A stretch of 12,281 bases of DNA from an uncultured Oribacterium sp. (GTDB lineage: Bacteria; Bacillota; Clostridia; Lachnospirales; Lachnospiraceae). The translations under genes and the position numbers were made by a program. Below are positions 1-6,176 of this stretch, in pieces. The number at the start of each line of letters is the position of its first letter. The stretch's first letter is position 1. The stretch spans positions 1-12,281 of the forward strand of contig CALHIC010000297.1 in NCBI GenBank assembly GCA_938030845.1. The letters run 5' to 3'. The notes under the pieces are model-generated. The model worked only from the letters and a program-made list of their open reading frames with translations, made no database searches and was not told the DNA's origin.

Positions 1-33
1 TTATTGATTTTTACAGTTCTTCACTTCGCCGGA

Positions 34-123
34 TTTCGCAAGTATCGGGCTCAGACTACCCCGCATTCAGACCTATATTGCCGAAAATTTCTTTATTATT
101 TTGATTTTTACAGCTCCTTTTTT
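34..123. repeat. Partial copy of an intergenic inverted-repeat element
   Basis: This stretch matches the right half of the element at 7020-7228. Shared blocks are CGCAAGTA, CGGGCTCAGACT, ATTCAGACCTATATTGCCG and TTTTGATTTTTA followed by AG-CTC and a T-run. Order and spacing are preserved with scattered substitutions. Bases 1-33 continue into less similar sequence, including a second TGATTTTTACAG at 5-16, so the copy may be truncated, rearranged or cut by the window edge. It lies upstream of the DUF3791/DUF3990 module. Confidence 0.75.
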
Positions 124-195
124 GAATGGTCATCTTATTTCAAGGCAGTGTTTGTCCTATAACCTTATTGCTAGGGAATGAGTAGAGGTGATTTG

Positions 196-441
196 ATGAA
201 AGAATCGGTAGAAAACAAACTGAATAACATTCATGAACTGGAATTTACCCTATTTTGTATTGAAAGTTTAGCAGAAGCTTTGCATAAGGATGGAGCAAGT
301 GTTTATCAGGGGCTTAGCGGTGGAAAAAACTTTTTGCAGAACTATATCATACCGGAATATGAGGTGCTTCATACGCAAGGAAAAGAATATATCCTTCAGG
401 AGCTTTTGTCTGTGATGAAAGAATGGGGGGTGAAGCTATGA
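196..441 (+). CDS. DUF3791-family small protein, putative antitoxin partner
   Basis: An 81-residue protein. The segment from FTLFCIESLAEAL through YEVLHTQGKEYILQEL matches my knowledge of the DUF3791 pattern (a helical start, then Y.VLHT.G..Y...). These small proteins usually sit next to a DUF3990 gene, as here. I chose the ATG at 196 because AGAGGTGA (184-191) is a suitable ribosome binding site; an in-frame ATG at 178 would add six residues with a weaker site. The stop overlaps the next gene's start (ATGA, 438-441), so the two are probably translationally coupled. The partner or antitoxin role is inferred from gene order, not shown. No catalytic residues are apparent. Confidence 0.75.
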   Translation: MKESVENKLNNIHELEFTLFCIESLAEALHKDGASVYQGLSGGKNFLQNYIIPEYEVLHTQGKEYILQELLSVMKEWGVKL

Positions 442-908
442 TTCTCTATCATGGTTCCAATTTGGCTATTCCCCAACCGGATATTTTACATTCCAGGCCC
501 TATGTGGATTTTGGCAGGGGATTTTATGCGACTCCGTTGAAAGAGCAAGTAGAACAATGGTGTAAGCGTTATAAACGACAGGGGAAAGAAGCTGTATTGT
601 CCATATATTCTATGGATGAAAGGAAAATGGCCGAAAGAAAGCTTTTGTCTTTCGATACCTATTCTTTGGATTGGCTGGATTTTGTAGTGAAGTGCAGGAG
701 TGGACAGGATAAAAGTGACTATGATATTGTGATTGGCGGAATTGCAAATGACAAGGTGTTTAATACGGTAGAGCTTTATTTTGACCATTTGATTGATGAA
801 GAAGAGGCAATTAAAAGGCTTCGTTATGAAAAGCCTAACATCCAGTATTGCTTTCGTACAGAAGAGGCTCTTTCTGTATTGCATTATGAAGGGAGTGAAA
901 TCCTATGA
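438..908 (+). CDS. DUF3990 protein, ADP-ribosyltransferase-fold putative toxin
   Basis: A 156-residue protein. It starts MILYHGS, continues with DFGRGFYAT (residues 24-32), and later has WLDFVVKCR (79-87), YDIVIGGIANDKVFNTVELY (95-114) and QYCFRTEEAL (136-145). These are the landmarks of DUF3990, a family placed in the ADP-ribosyltransferase fold group: the N-terminal Y-H-G-S and the GFY.T block resemble NAD-binding elements, and the late Q..F.T block sits where ARTs carry their last catalytic motif. The ATG at 438 is preferred over one at 423 because family members begin MILYHGS and GGGGGGTG lies just upstream. Both ends form ATGA overlaps with the flanking DUF3791-like genes. NAD-dependent modification of a target is likely but the target is unknown. 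Confidence 0.82.
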   Translation: MILYHGSNLAIPQPDILHSRPYVDFGRGFYATPLKEQVEQWCKRYKRQGKEAVLSIYSMDERKMAERKLLSFDTYSLDWLDFVVKCRSGQDKSDYDIVIGGIANDKVFNTVELYFDHLIDEEEAIKRLRYEKPNIQYCFRTEEALSVLHYEGSEIL

Positions 909-1123
909 ATGCCCATCCCGTTCTTTTACAAAAAAAATATGCCCGCATTATAGCAGGCTTTGCAGAGAAAGAAAAAATGTCTTTAGAAAATGCCTTGGAT
1001 TTTTTTTATAAATCTGAGCTGTATCAACTCATTAGCCAAGGCATTTCCGATATGCATTGCAGAAGTGACTTATATCTGATTGATGAGTTGGAAGAAGAAT
1101 ATAAGGATTCTCAAAGAAAGTAG
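905..1123 (+). CDS. Second DUF3791-like small protein
   Basis: A 72-residue, charged and probably helical protein. The core (KYARIIAGFAEKEKMSLENA, then LDFFYKSELYQLISQGISD, then MHCRSDLYLIDELEEEY) resembles the shorter DUF3791-type proteins that accompany DUF3990 genes; the assignment is from memory of the family pattern. Its start overlaps the DUF3990 stop (ATGA, 905-908), so it is the third gene of a tightly coupled cassette. It shows little direct resemblance to the first DUF3791-like protein, so the cassette may carry two different accessory or antitoxin proteins. Its stop is only 5 bp from the stop of the convergent trmL gene, with no terminator visible between them. Confidence 0.7.
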   Translation: MNAHPVLLQKKYARIIAGFAEKEKMSLENALDFFYKSELYQLISQGISDMHCRSDLYLIDELEEEYKDSQRK

Positions 1124-1128
1124 TAACA

Positions 1129-1710
1129 CTATTCCTTCCACTGCAAATGATGTAATGCCCCTTCCTTACTTAAGAAAGGAAAATCCTGCTGCCGAAGGGC
1201 TTCATATAAAATGATGGCTACAGAATTGGAAAGATTTAAGGAGCGAGCTTCCTCCAACATGGGAATGCGGATACACTGTTCCTCGTTGTCCACCAGAATT
1301 TCCTCCGGAATGCCTGCGGATTCCTTTCCGAAGACAATGTAATCATTGGGAGAAAAGGAGACCTCCGTATGGGTTTTATGGGCCTTGGTGGTGGCGTACC
1401 AAACCTTGGGAAGGGCAATTTTTGTGCCGGAAGCATTTTCAGAGGAGATATTTTCAGAGGAAGCTTCTCCCATCACTTTTTCCATTTCTCTCTTTTCTTC
1501 CTCCACACCTGCCATAAATTCCTCATAGGAAATGTATTCCCGAAGCTTTAACAAAGGCCAGTAATCCATGCCGGCTTTTTTGATATTTTTGCTGTTCAAA
1601 ATAAAGCCGTAGGGCTTAATCAGGTGCAGGGTACTTTTGGTTGCCACGCAGGTTCTGCCGATGGCTCCGGTATTAAAGGGAATTTCCGGTTCATGTAAAA
1701 CGATATTCAT
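1129..1710 (-). CDS. trmL: tRNA (cytidine/uridine-2'-O-)-methyltransferase TrmL, SPOUT family
   Basis: This cytoplasmic SPOUT enzyme is expected to 2'-O-methylate the wobble nucleotide 34 of leucine tRNAs using S-adenosylmethionine. Visible family landmarks are MNIVLHEPEIPFNTGAIGRT at residues 1-20, KKAGMDYW (44-51), FGKESAGIP (127-135) and the knotted cofactor-binding segment IRIPM...SLNLSNSVAIILYEA (147-171). At 193 residues it is longer than the roughly 155-160 of typical TrmL; the excess is a charged, low-complexity insertion around 68-100 containing SSENISSENAS, encoded partly by a 15-bp tandem repeat. A GGAGAG ribosome binding site precedes the ATG. It may be the last gene of the minus-strand operon, 75 bp after the DUF6472-like gene. 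Confidence 0.93.
   Translation of the reverse strand: MNIVLHEPEIPFNTGAIGRTCVATKSTLHLIKPYGFILNSKNIKKAGMDYWPLLKLREYISYEEFMAGVEEEKREMEKVMGEASSENISSENASGTKIALPKVWYATTKAHKTHTEVSFSPNDYIVFGKESAGIPEEILVDNEEQCIRIPMLEEARSLNLSNSVAIILYEALRQQDFPFLSKEGALHHLQWKE
1435..1464. repeat. 15-bp tandem duplication inside trmL
   Basis: The block ATTTTCAGAGGA occurs twice with a 15-bp period (starts at 1435 and 1450). On the coding strand it encodes the SSEN repeats within the TrmL insertion. It is in frame, so it lengthens the protein without breaking it. Confidence 0.7.
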
Positions 1711-1785
1711 AAAGTCTCTCCGATTCTATCCATTATCTTTATGGTTCAACATATAATATTCTCGGTGATTTACGGTTCACAGGAT

Positions 1786-2094
1786 TTAGGAACCCATCTT
1801 TGCCGCCACTTTTTTGGCAATGGAATCCGCCAGGATTTTCTTTTTCTTTGCGGCATCCTCTTCATTTTCGGAAGCGGAACCTGCCGGGTGCGCACCCTCA
1901 ATAGCCAAATGTCCGATAGCCTGATATTTTACGGTCTGGTATTCATTTTCATTGCTTTTCCAGTTGGGGCAGTGAGAACGGCTACCTTCCTGCCACATCT
2001 TGGCAATTTCATCTTCATCAAATTCGGCCATGCACTCATAGTCTTCCTCTTCATCGTCAAATGCCAAATTTCTGCATAATTCACATTCACACAT
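1786..2094 (-). CDS. Small Cys-containing acidic protein, DUF6472-like
   Basis: A 102-residue protein. The N-terminal part has C2, C4, C7, C21 and C42 in the arrangement CxCxxC...DYEC...DEDE...CPNW, followed by EYQTVKYQAIGHL. This resembles the Lachnospiraceae family DUF6472 (Cys-rich start, D/E-rich middle, LDEDE, CP.., EY..V..Q), so a metal-binding role is plausible but unproven. The C-terminal third (about residues 75-102) is a lysine/alanine-rich stretch with AAKKKK and AKKVAAK and may be an added basic tail. The start lies 3 bp after the nth stop, and its GGAGG ribosome binding site lies inside the 3' end of nth, so the two are co-transcribed. The family call is moderately secure; the function is unknown. 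Confidence 0.8.
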   Translation of the reverse strand: MCECELCRNLAFDDEEEDYECMAEFDEDEIAKMWQEGSRSHCPNWKSNENEYQTVKYQAIGHLAIEGAHPAGSASENEEDAAKKKKILADSIAKKVAAKMGS

Positions 2095-2097
2095 GGA

Positions 2098-2910
2098 CTA
2101 AACCTCCAAACTTTTCTTCACCGTTGCTTTCTTTGCAGCAGTCTTTTTCTTTTCAACAGCCTTCTTTTCAACAGCCTTCTTTTCAACAGTCTTCTTTTCT
2201 ACAGTCTTCTTTCCCACTGCCTTTCTTTCCCCTACAGGCCGCCAGGTCTCCGGATCCTTCTTGCTGGAAGGGCAGAGGTCTTGCAAATAACATTCGCCGC
2301 ACTTGGGATTCTGAGAAGTACAAAGGGTTCTTCCCAAGGCAATGATGTGGGTGTTCCAACGAATCCAAAACTCCTCCGGAAGATGCTCCATCAGCTGAAA
2401 TTCCACCTTGGTGGGATCCGGGGAATCCGCCAGCCCCAAACGGTTGGAAATGCGCTTTACATGGGTATCCACCACGATGGATGGGATGTGGTAAATGTTA
2501 CCCAAAATCAGATTGCCGGTTTTCCGTCCCACACCGGGAAGGCCGGTTAAGGCTTCGATATTTTGGGGAACTTCTCCCCCATACTCCTCCACCAGTGCTT
2601 TGGCGCAGGCCTTCATATTTTTGGCCTTGTTATGGTAAAAGCCGGTGGAATGAATATCCTCTTCCAGCTCCTTTAAATCACAATCGGCAAAGGCCTGTAA
2701 ATCTTTATATTTCACAAAAAGTTTTTCTGTCACCATATTCACCCGGGCATCGGTGCACTGGGCACTTAAAATGGTGGCAAAAAGCAACTGCCAGGCATTT
2801 TTCGCCTCTAAAAAAATCATGGGCCGGTCCCCATAATGGGCATCCAGCCTCTTCATGATTTCTCGAACTCTCATTTCTCTTTTTTTCTTTGATTCAGAAC
2901 GAATAAACAT
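2098..2910 (-). CDS. nth: Endonuclease III (DNA glycosylase/AP lyase) with basic C-terminal tail
   Basis: This base-excision repair enzyme removes oxidised pyrimidines and cleaves the abasic site. The helix-hairpin-helix LTGLPGVGRKTGN (121-133) carries the catalytic lysine K130, and VVDTHVKR holds the catalytic aspartate D148. The [4Fe-4S] cluster ligands are C197, C204, C207 and C213 (CX6CX2CX5C). The numbering is offset by exactly ten from the E. coli enzyme. Unusually, after the cluster domain the protein continues for about 50 residues as a lysine-rich tail (about 227-270) with repeated VEKK units, resembling a histone-H1 tail and encoded by 15-bp repeats. ATG at 2910 has an AGGAAA-type site; ATG at 2874 (residue 13) is an alternative. 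It lies 67 bp after the dCMP deaminase gene and 3 bp before the DUF6472-like gene. Confidence 0.97.
   Translation of the reverse strand: MFIRSESKKKREMRVREIMKRLDAHYGDRPMIFLEAKNAWQLLFATILSAQCTDARVNMVTEKLFVKYKDLQAFADCDLKELEEDIHSTGFYHNKAKNMKACAKALVEEYGGEVPQNIEALTGLPGVGRKTGNLILGNIYHIPSIVVDTHVKRISNRLGLADSPDPTKVEFQLMEHLPEEFWIRWNTHIIALGRTLCTSQNPKCGECYLQDLCPSSKKDPETWRPVGERKAVGKKTVEKKTVEKKAVEKKAVEKKKTAAKKATVKKSLEV
2146..2220. repeat. 15-bp tandem repeats encoding the Nth lysine-rich tail
   Basis: About five units of a 15-bp motif (plus strand CTTCTTTTCAACAGC and variants) run head to tail, with clear unit starts at 2161, 2176, 2191 and 2206. Each unit encodes five residues of the form (T/A)VEKK on the minus strand. 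The multiple of three keeps the frame, so unit number could vary without disrupting nth. Confidence 0.88.
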
Positions 2911-2977
2911 TATTTCCTGTATTTCTTTCTATTGATATTTTTTAAAAAATGCATCCGAAGATACCGAAGGGAGAAGC

Positions 2978-3478
2978 TTAAAATTCAATGGTGATGCTTC
3001 TTCCGGTAGGCTGATAGGGGTAATAGCGTACACCTGCGGCATCCAGCATGCGCTTGGAGGCCTTTACCGCGGGGGTGTCCGCATATTTGTCCTCCCAGTA
3101 CACCAAGGTTTTGATGCCGGATTGGATAATGGCTTTCGCGCACTCGTTGCAGGGGAAGAGGGTGACATAAATCGTGGCGCCCTCCAGGGAACCGCCCCGA
3201 TAATTCAAAATGGCGTTCAATTCCGCATGGGTTACGTAAAAATACTTGGCGTTATAGGGATCCTGCTCTGCCTTCATTTTCGCCCAAGGGAAAATGTCAT
3301 CGGAGCAACCCTTGGGGAAGCCGTTGTAGCCCATGGAGAGAATCTTATGGTCCGGGGAAACGATGCAGGCTCCTACCTGGGTGGAGGGGTCCTTGGAACG
3401 GTGGGCAGATAGCGTACAGATCCCCATAAAATATTCATCCCAGGAAATCGCGTCCTGCCGCTTATCATTTTCACTCAT
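2978..3478 (-). CDS. dCMP deaminase (deoxycytidylate deaminase)
   Basis: This zinc enzyme deaminates dCMP to dUMP, feeding thymidylate synthesis. The catalytic core is visible: HAELNAI with zinc ligand H84 and proton-shuttling E86, and PCNEC with zinc ligands C110 and C113. Upstream, RSKDPSTQVGACIV (27-40) and GYNGFPKGCSDD (50-61) are typical of the dCMP deaminase branch and resemble eukaryotic DCTD closely. At 166 residues it is of normal length and appears complete. AAGGAGGG lies at a good distance before the ATG. It is the first gene of the minus-strand series that continues with nth. It could be called comEB by analogy with Bacillus, but no competence neighbours are visible, so the symbol is left blank. 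Confidence 0.95.
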   Translation of the reverse strand: MSENDKRQDAISWDEYFMGICTLSAHRSKDPSTQVGACIVSPDHKILSMGYNGFPKGCSDDIFPWAKMKAEQDPYNAKYFYVTHAELNAILNYRGGSLEGATIYVTLFPCNECAKAIIQSGIKTLVYWEDKYADTPAVKASKRMLDAAGVRYYPYQPTGRSITIEF

Positions 3479-3719
3479 AGAAAACCCTCCTTTTCATCGA
3501 AAAAACATGTATTCTTTAGGCTCTAATGATAGCAAAAGGCAGGGGGAATGGAAAGAGAGAGAATGAGGATTATTTGTTTTTTAATAAAACTTATGATAAA
3601 ACTAAGGAAAAGCTGACTTTTTCATAGCAAACACGGAAAAGAAATATAGGATAGAAGGTAAATGTCGTGGATTCCCTTAACTAAATTCAAAAAAATACGA
3701 ATTATCAAAGGAGAATAGG

Positions 3720-5018
3720 ATGTTTTGTAGACAATGTGGTTTAAAAAATGATGATGATGCCGTATTCTGCAAACTTTGTGGAGCAAGATTGTCCGAAGAG
3801 GAAGTAGAACAGCTTTCGGAGGGAGCTCTTTCTCGTTCCCCCAAGCCCCCGGTGCTAAACAAATCTGTAGTAGGGAATAGGACAGTGGCTACAAAAGAAG
3901 CTAAGTCTTTGAGGCCAAAGAAAAAATTACATTTACATTTTTTTATCTGCCTTCTTCTGGCGTTTTTTATAGGGAGCGGTGGAACTTGGGCATATCTACA
4001 ATTCTTTAAGAAAATTACAATTCCCTTAGATGAATATGTGAAGGTGAATATCCATGGACCAAGTGGGTATGCAGTAGCAGATACAGAAATAGACTGGGAT
4101 GGAATCGAAAGGGATTATGGGGAAAAATTATCCTTCACTCAGTTGGCGAAATCGAAGGGCTTGGAGGAGCTTTATCATTCTCCGATAACTTGCTTGTTTG
4201 AATCTATCAGTCCTCCCGGTCTTAAGAAAGAGAGAAACATTAAAAATGGAGATTTAATTGCTTATCAGTGGAACTTTGATGACAGAGAGATTACCCGTTA
4301 TTTAAACTGTAAACTGAAATTAGAGAATAAAAAGATAAAAGCCCATACCGATGCTTCTGTGAAAGAAGAGGACATTTTCGGGAAAATGGAAATTAAGGCA
4401 GTAGGAAAAAATGGATATGGCAATATAGTTATAAGAGCTTTACCAAAAGGTCTTAAAAAAAATGACTTCATAATATATCCCAATTTTTTATTATCTAATG
4501 GCTCCAAAGTAGATATTGCTTTACGATACAGCCCGCTTTACTACTATGAATCTTGCGGTATTTTACCCGGTAAAAAGAACATAACTTATACAGTTTCGGG
4601 CTTGAAGGAAACTTCAGAGGAGAAAGATACTGCTATAGGCACAGAAGATTCTTCGATGCCGTTTTCTACAGCAGAGAATGATGCGAAAACTGAGGAGGCA
4701 AAAGCAAAGTATGCTGTATCGGACTATATTTGCCCCTACAGTTCCATCAGGTTGATTACGAAGCAGGATATGACCGAATTGATGGCAGAGTATCCAAAGG
4801 AACTCTTCCCCGGGCAAAGGTCGCTTGCTCAGATGATTATAAATGAGATATATGCCAGATACGGTTATGAGTTTAAGGATCCGGAGCTCAATGAGTATTT
4901 TGAGCAATTTTATTGGTACCCTTCTCTCCGGGATCGGATATCAAATGTGGATAATATTTATCGGCAAATGTCAGAGATTGAAAAGAAGAATGTGGAGTTC
5001 TTAAAGACCTATCCTTAA
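3720..5018 (+). CDS. Zinc-ribbon, single-pass membrane protein with C-terminal YARHG domain
   Basis: A 432-residue protein in three parts. Residues 1-24 form a zinc ribbon (C3xxC6 and C17xxC20, ending CGARL). A basic linker (KSLRPKKK) then precedes one hydrophobic membrane segment at about 72-94. The rest is probably outside the cell and ends in a YARHG-type domain (about 368-432): IINEIYARYGYEFKDPEL, then F..F.WY.P, then a C-terminal helix ending EIEKKNVEFLK. Here the signature reads YARYG instead of YARHG. A serine/threonine/glutamate-rich stretch (about 298-335) separates the middle part from the C-terminal domain. AAAGGAG precedes the ATG at a good distance. It is followed by a strong hairpin. 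Such proteins are common in Lachnospiraceae but their role is not established; an envelope-sensing or anchoring function would be a guess. Confidence 0.88.
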   Translation: MFCRQCGLKNDDDAVFCKLCGARLSEEEVEQLSEGALSRSPKPPVLNKSVVGNRTVATKEAKSLRPKKKLHLHFFICLLLAFFIGSGGTWAYLQFFKKITIPLDEYVKVNIHGPSGYAVADTEIDWDGIERDYGEKLSFTQLAKSKGLEELYHSPITCLFESISPPGLKKERNIKNGDLIAYQWNFDDREITRYLNCKLKLENKKIKAHTDASVKEEDIFGKMEIKAVGKNGYGNIVIRALPKGLKKNDFIIYPNFLLSNGSKVDIALRYSPLYYYESCGILPGKKNITYTVSGLKETSEEKDTAIGTEDSSMPFSTAENDAKTEEAKAKYAVSDYICPYSSIRLITKQDMTELMAEYPKELFPGQRSLAQMIINEIYARYGYEFKDPELNEYFEQFYWYPSLRDRISNVDNIYRQMSEIEKKNVEFLKTYP

Positions 5019-5070
5019 GCGGTTTTGCAAGGCACTAAGCCTATTCTGAAGTATTTCATAAGATTTAGAT

Positions 5071-5104
5071 ATACCCCTTTACTGAAGAGACAGTAAAGGG
5101 GTAT
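5071..5104 (+). terminator. Long perfect hairpin after the YARHG gene
   Basis: A 14-bp perfect stem (ATACCCCTTTACTG, 5071-5084, with its complement at 5091-5104) encloses a 6-nt loop AAGAGA. It begins about 50 bp after the stop. The following tract (TATCATATTT) is only moderately T-rich, so it is a probable rather than textbook intrinsic terminator. An outer 9-bp inverted repeat, TATTCTGAA (5042-5050) and TTCAGAATA (5113-5121), encloses it. Confidence 0.7.
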
Positions 5105-5121
5105 TATCATATTTCAGAATA

Positions 5122-5242
5122 AGTAGTATAGGTGAAGCCTGTGACCCCTCAAATGAGAAGGAGTGGCATGGGCACAACAAGGAAGTCTGGTGAAACTTAA
5201 GTAAGAAATGACACGAACAGGGATAGTGAGGGGGTCATATTG
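5122..5242 (+). promoter_or_regulatory. Possible structured leader of the transglutaminase-fold gene
   Basis: Non-coding, purine-rich sequence of about 120 nt. TGACCCCTC (5142-5150) can pair with GAGGGGGTCA (5228-5237) with one bulged G. The latter contains the likely ribosome binding site of the downstream gene, so pairing could hide it. CCTGT (5138-5142) and ACAGG (5217-5221) offer a second, crossing pairing. I recognise no known riboswitch class. This is base-pairing potential seen by eye only. Confidence 0.35.
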
Positions 5243-6013
5243 ATGAATCGGCATTGGAATAAAGGAATTAAGATACTATTGCTAATGTTTAGCTTTATGT
5301 ATGGGATACAGGTCTACGCCTCTCCCATAAAAGGAGACAGGAGAACCGCCTTAAGCTTCGGAGAAAATGGGGAATATCTGGATGCGGAGCAATATGCCAA
5401 GGATAATCCGGATGTGCTGGAGGCCTACGGAATGAATCCCTCCGCCTTTTGGAGCCATTACCTGTACTTCGGAATTAAGGAAGGACGGCGCGCCTACGGC
5501 TTGGATGCCTCTTCTCCGGAAGCGCTGGCAAAGCTTAAAGTCTTCACCGTGGCGGAGCAGATTTGCAACGACGCCATGAGCGACAGGGAGAAGGTGAAGG
5601 CGGTTCATGACTGGATTATTCAACAGACCAAGTATGATATTGAGAATCAGAGAAGACGAACCATTCCGGAGGATTCTTACCATATAGAAGGCGTGATGCT
5701 GAAGGGTGTTGCAGTATGTAACGGTTATGTGGAAGCCTTTGATTATTTTATGGAGGTTCTGGGAATACCCCATGAGGTTGTGGTAGGAAAATCCGTTGGC
5801 AGAGGTGGCGCAGTAGGCAGTCATGCCTGGAACAGGGTTTTGATTGATGGAAAATGGCTTTCTGTGGACTGTACCTGGGATGATCCGGTTACGGAGGATG
5901 GAGAAAATCAGATTATTGACAAATATTTTCTGCGAACAGAGGAGGAAATTGCCGGAAACCATATCACAGAAAAAATTTTCAAAAATTATCAAAATAGGAA
6001 AGTTAAATTCTAA
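5243..6013 (+). CDS. Secreted transglutaminase-fold protein
   Basis: A 256-residue protein with a signal peptide (basic start MNRHWNKGIK, hydrophobic core to about residue 25, likely cleavage after VYA). Residues about 45-88 (YLDAEQYAKDNPDVLEAYG ... HYLYFGIKEGRRAYGLD) form the DPDV/HY..YG..EGR motif seen in extracellular Clostridia proteins. The second half is a transglutaminase-like core with the full triad: C159 in GVAVCNGY, H194 in GSHAWNRV and D209 in LSVDCTWDDP. Such secreted domains act as peptidases or crosslinkers on cell-surface or wall material; the substrate is unknown. An in-frame TTG at 5240 would add one residue, but ATG at 5243 is preferred, with GAGGGGG eight bases upstream. 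Confidence 0.92.
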   Translation: MNRHWNKGIKILLLMFSFMYGIQVYASPIKGDRRTALSFGENGEYLDAEQYAKDNPDVLEAYGMNPSAFWSHYLYFGIKEGRRAYGLDASSPEALAKLKVFTVAEQICNDAMSDREKVKAVHDWIIQQTKYDIENQRRRTIPEDSYHIEGVMLKGVAVCNGYVEAFDYFMEVLGIPHEVVVGKSVGRGGAVGSHAWNRVLIDGKWLSVDCTWDDPVTEDGENQIIDKYFLRTEEEIAGNHITEKIFKNYQNRKVKF

Positions 6014-6051
6014 AGTATTTCTGACAAATTTAATAACATTTTCAAGAACTG

Positions 6052-6080
6052 TTGAGAATGCCGGAAGCCTATGTTAAGAT
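6052..6080 (+). promoter_or_regulatory. Sigma-A type promoter for the cell-wall-binding protein gene
   Basis: TTGAGA (6052-6057) and TAAGAT (6075-6080) are separated by exactly 17 bp, and a TG one base before the -10 box makes it an extended -10. Transcription would start near 6087, leaving a leader of about 90 nt before the ATG at 6177. Confidence 0.65.
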
Positions 6081-6176
6081 TTCTCTCGGAAAAGAACTTT
6101 TTAAGAAATAGTGCAAACAAGTGAATTTCTAAGGAAGCGTACAGAGAAAATAAGTACGGAAGTAAAGGAGAGAAAG

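Noticed and set aside
178..195. Upstream ATG for the first DUF3791-like gene
   Set aside because: The ATG at 196 has a better-spaced AGAGGTGA site, which itself lies inside the longer version.
486..884. 132-codon open frame on the minus strand
   Set aside because: It lies entirely opposite the DUF3990 gene, has no ribosome binding site of note, and its product resembles no family I know.
2146..2220. CRISPR-like array
   Set aside because: The 15-bp units are adjacent with no spacers and encode an in-frame protein tail.
3479..3719. Promoter or regulatory RNA in the divergent gap between the dCMP deaminase and the zinc-ribbon gene
   Set aside because: AT-rich with several loose -10-like hexamers, but no well-spaced -35/-10 pair or convincing hairpin on either strand; only the two ribosome binding sites are clear.
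5351..5992. 213-codon open frame on the minus strand
   Set aside because: It lies antisense to the transglutaminase-fold gene, whose catalytic triad and signal peptide show which strand is coding.
6111..6176. GTG upstream start for the cell-wall-binding protein
   Set aside because: It would place 22 charged residues ahead of a normal signal peptide, while the ATG at 6177 has an ideal AAAGGAGA site.
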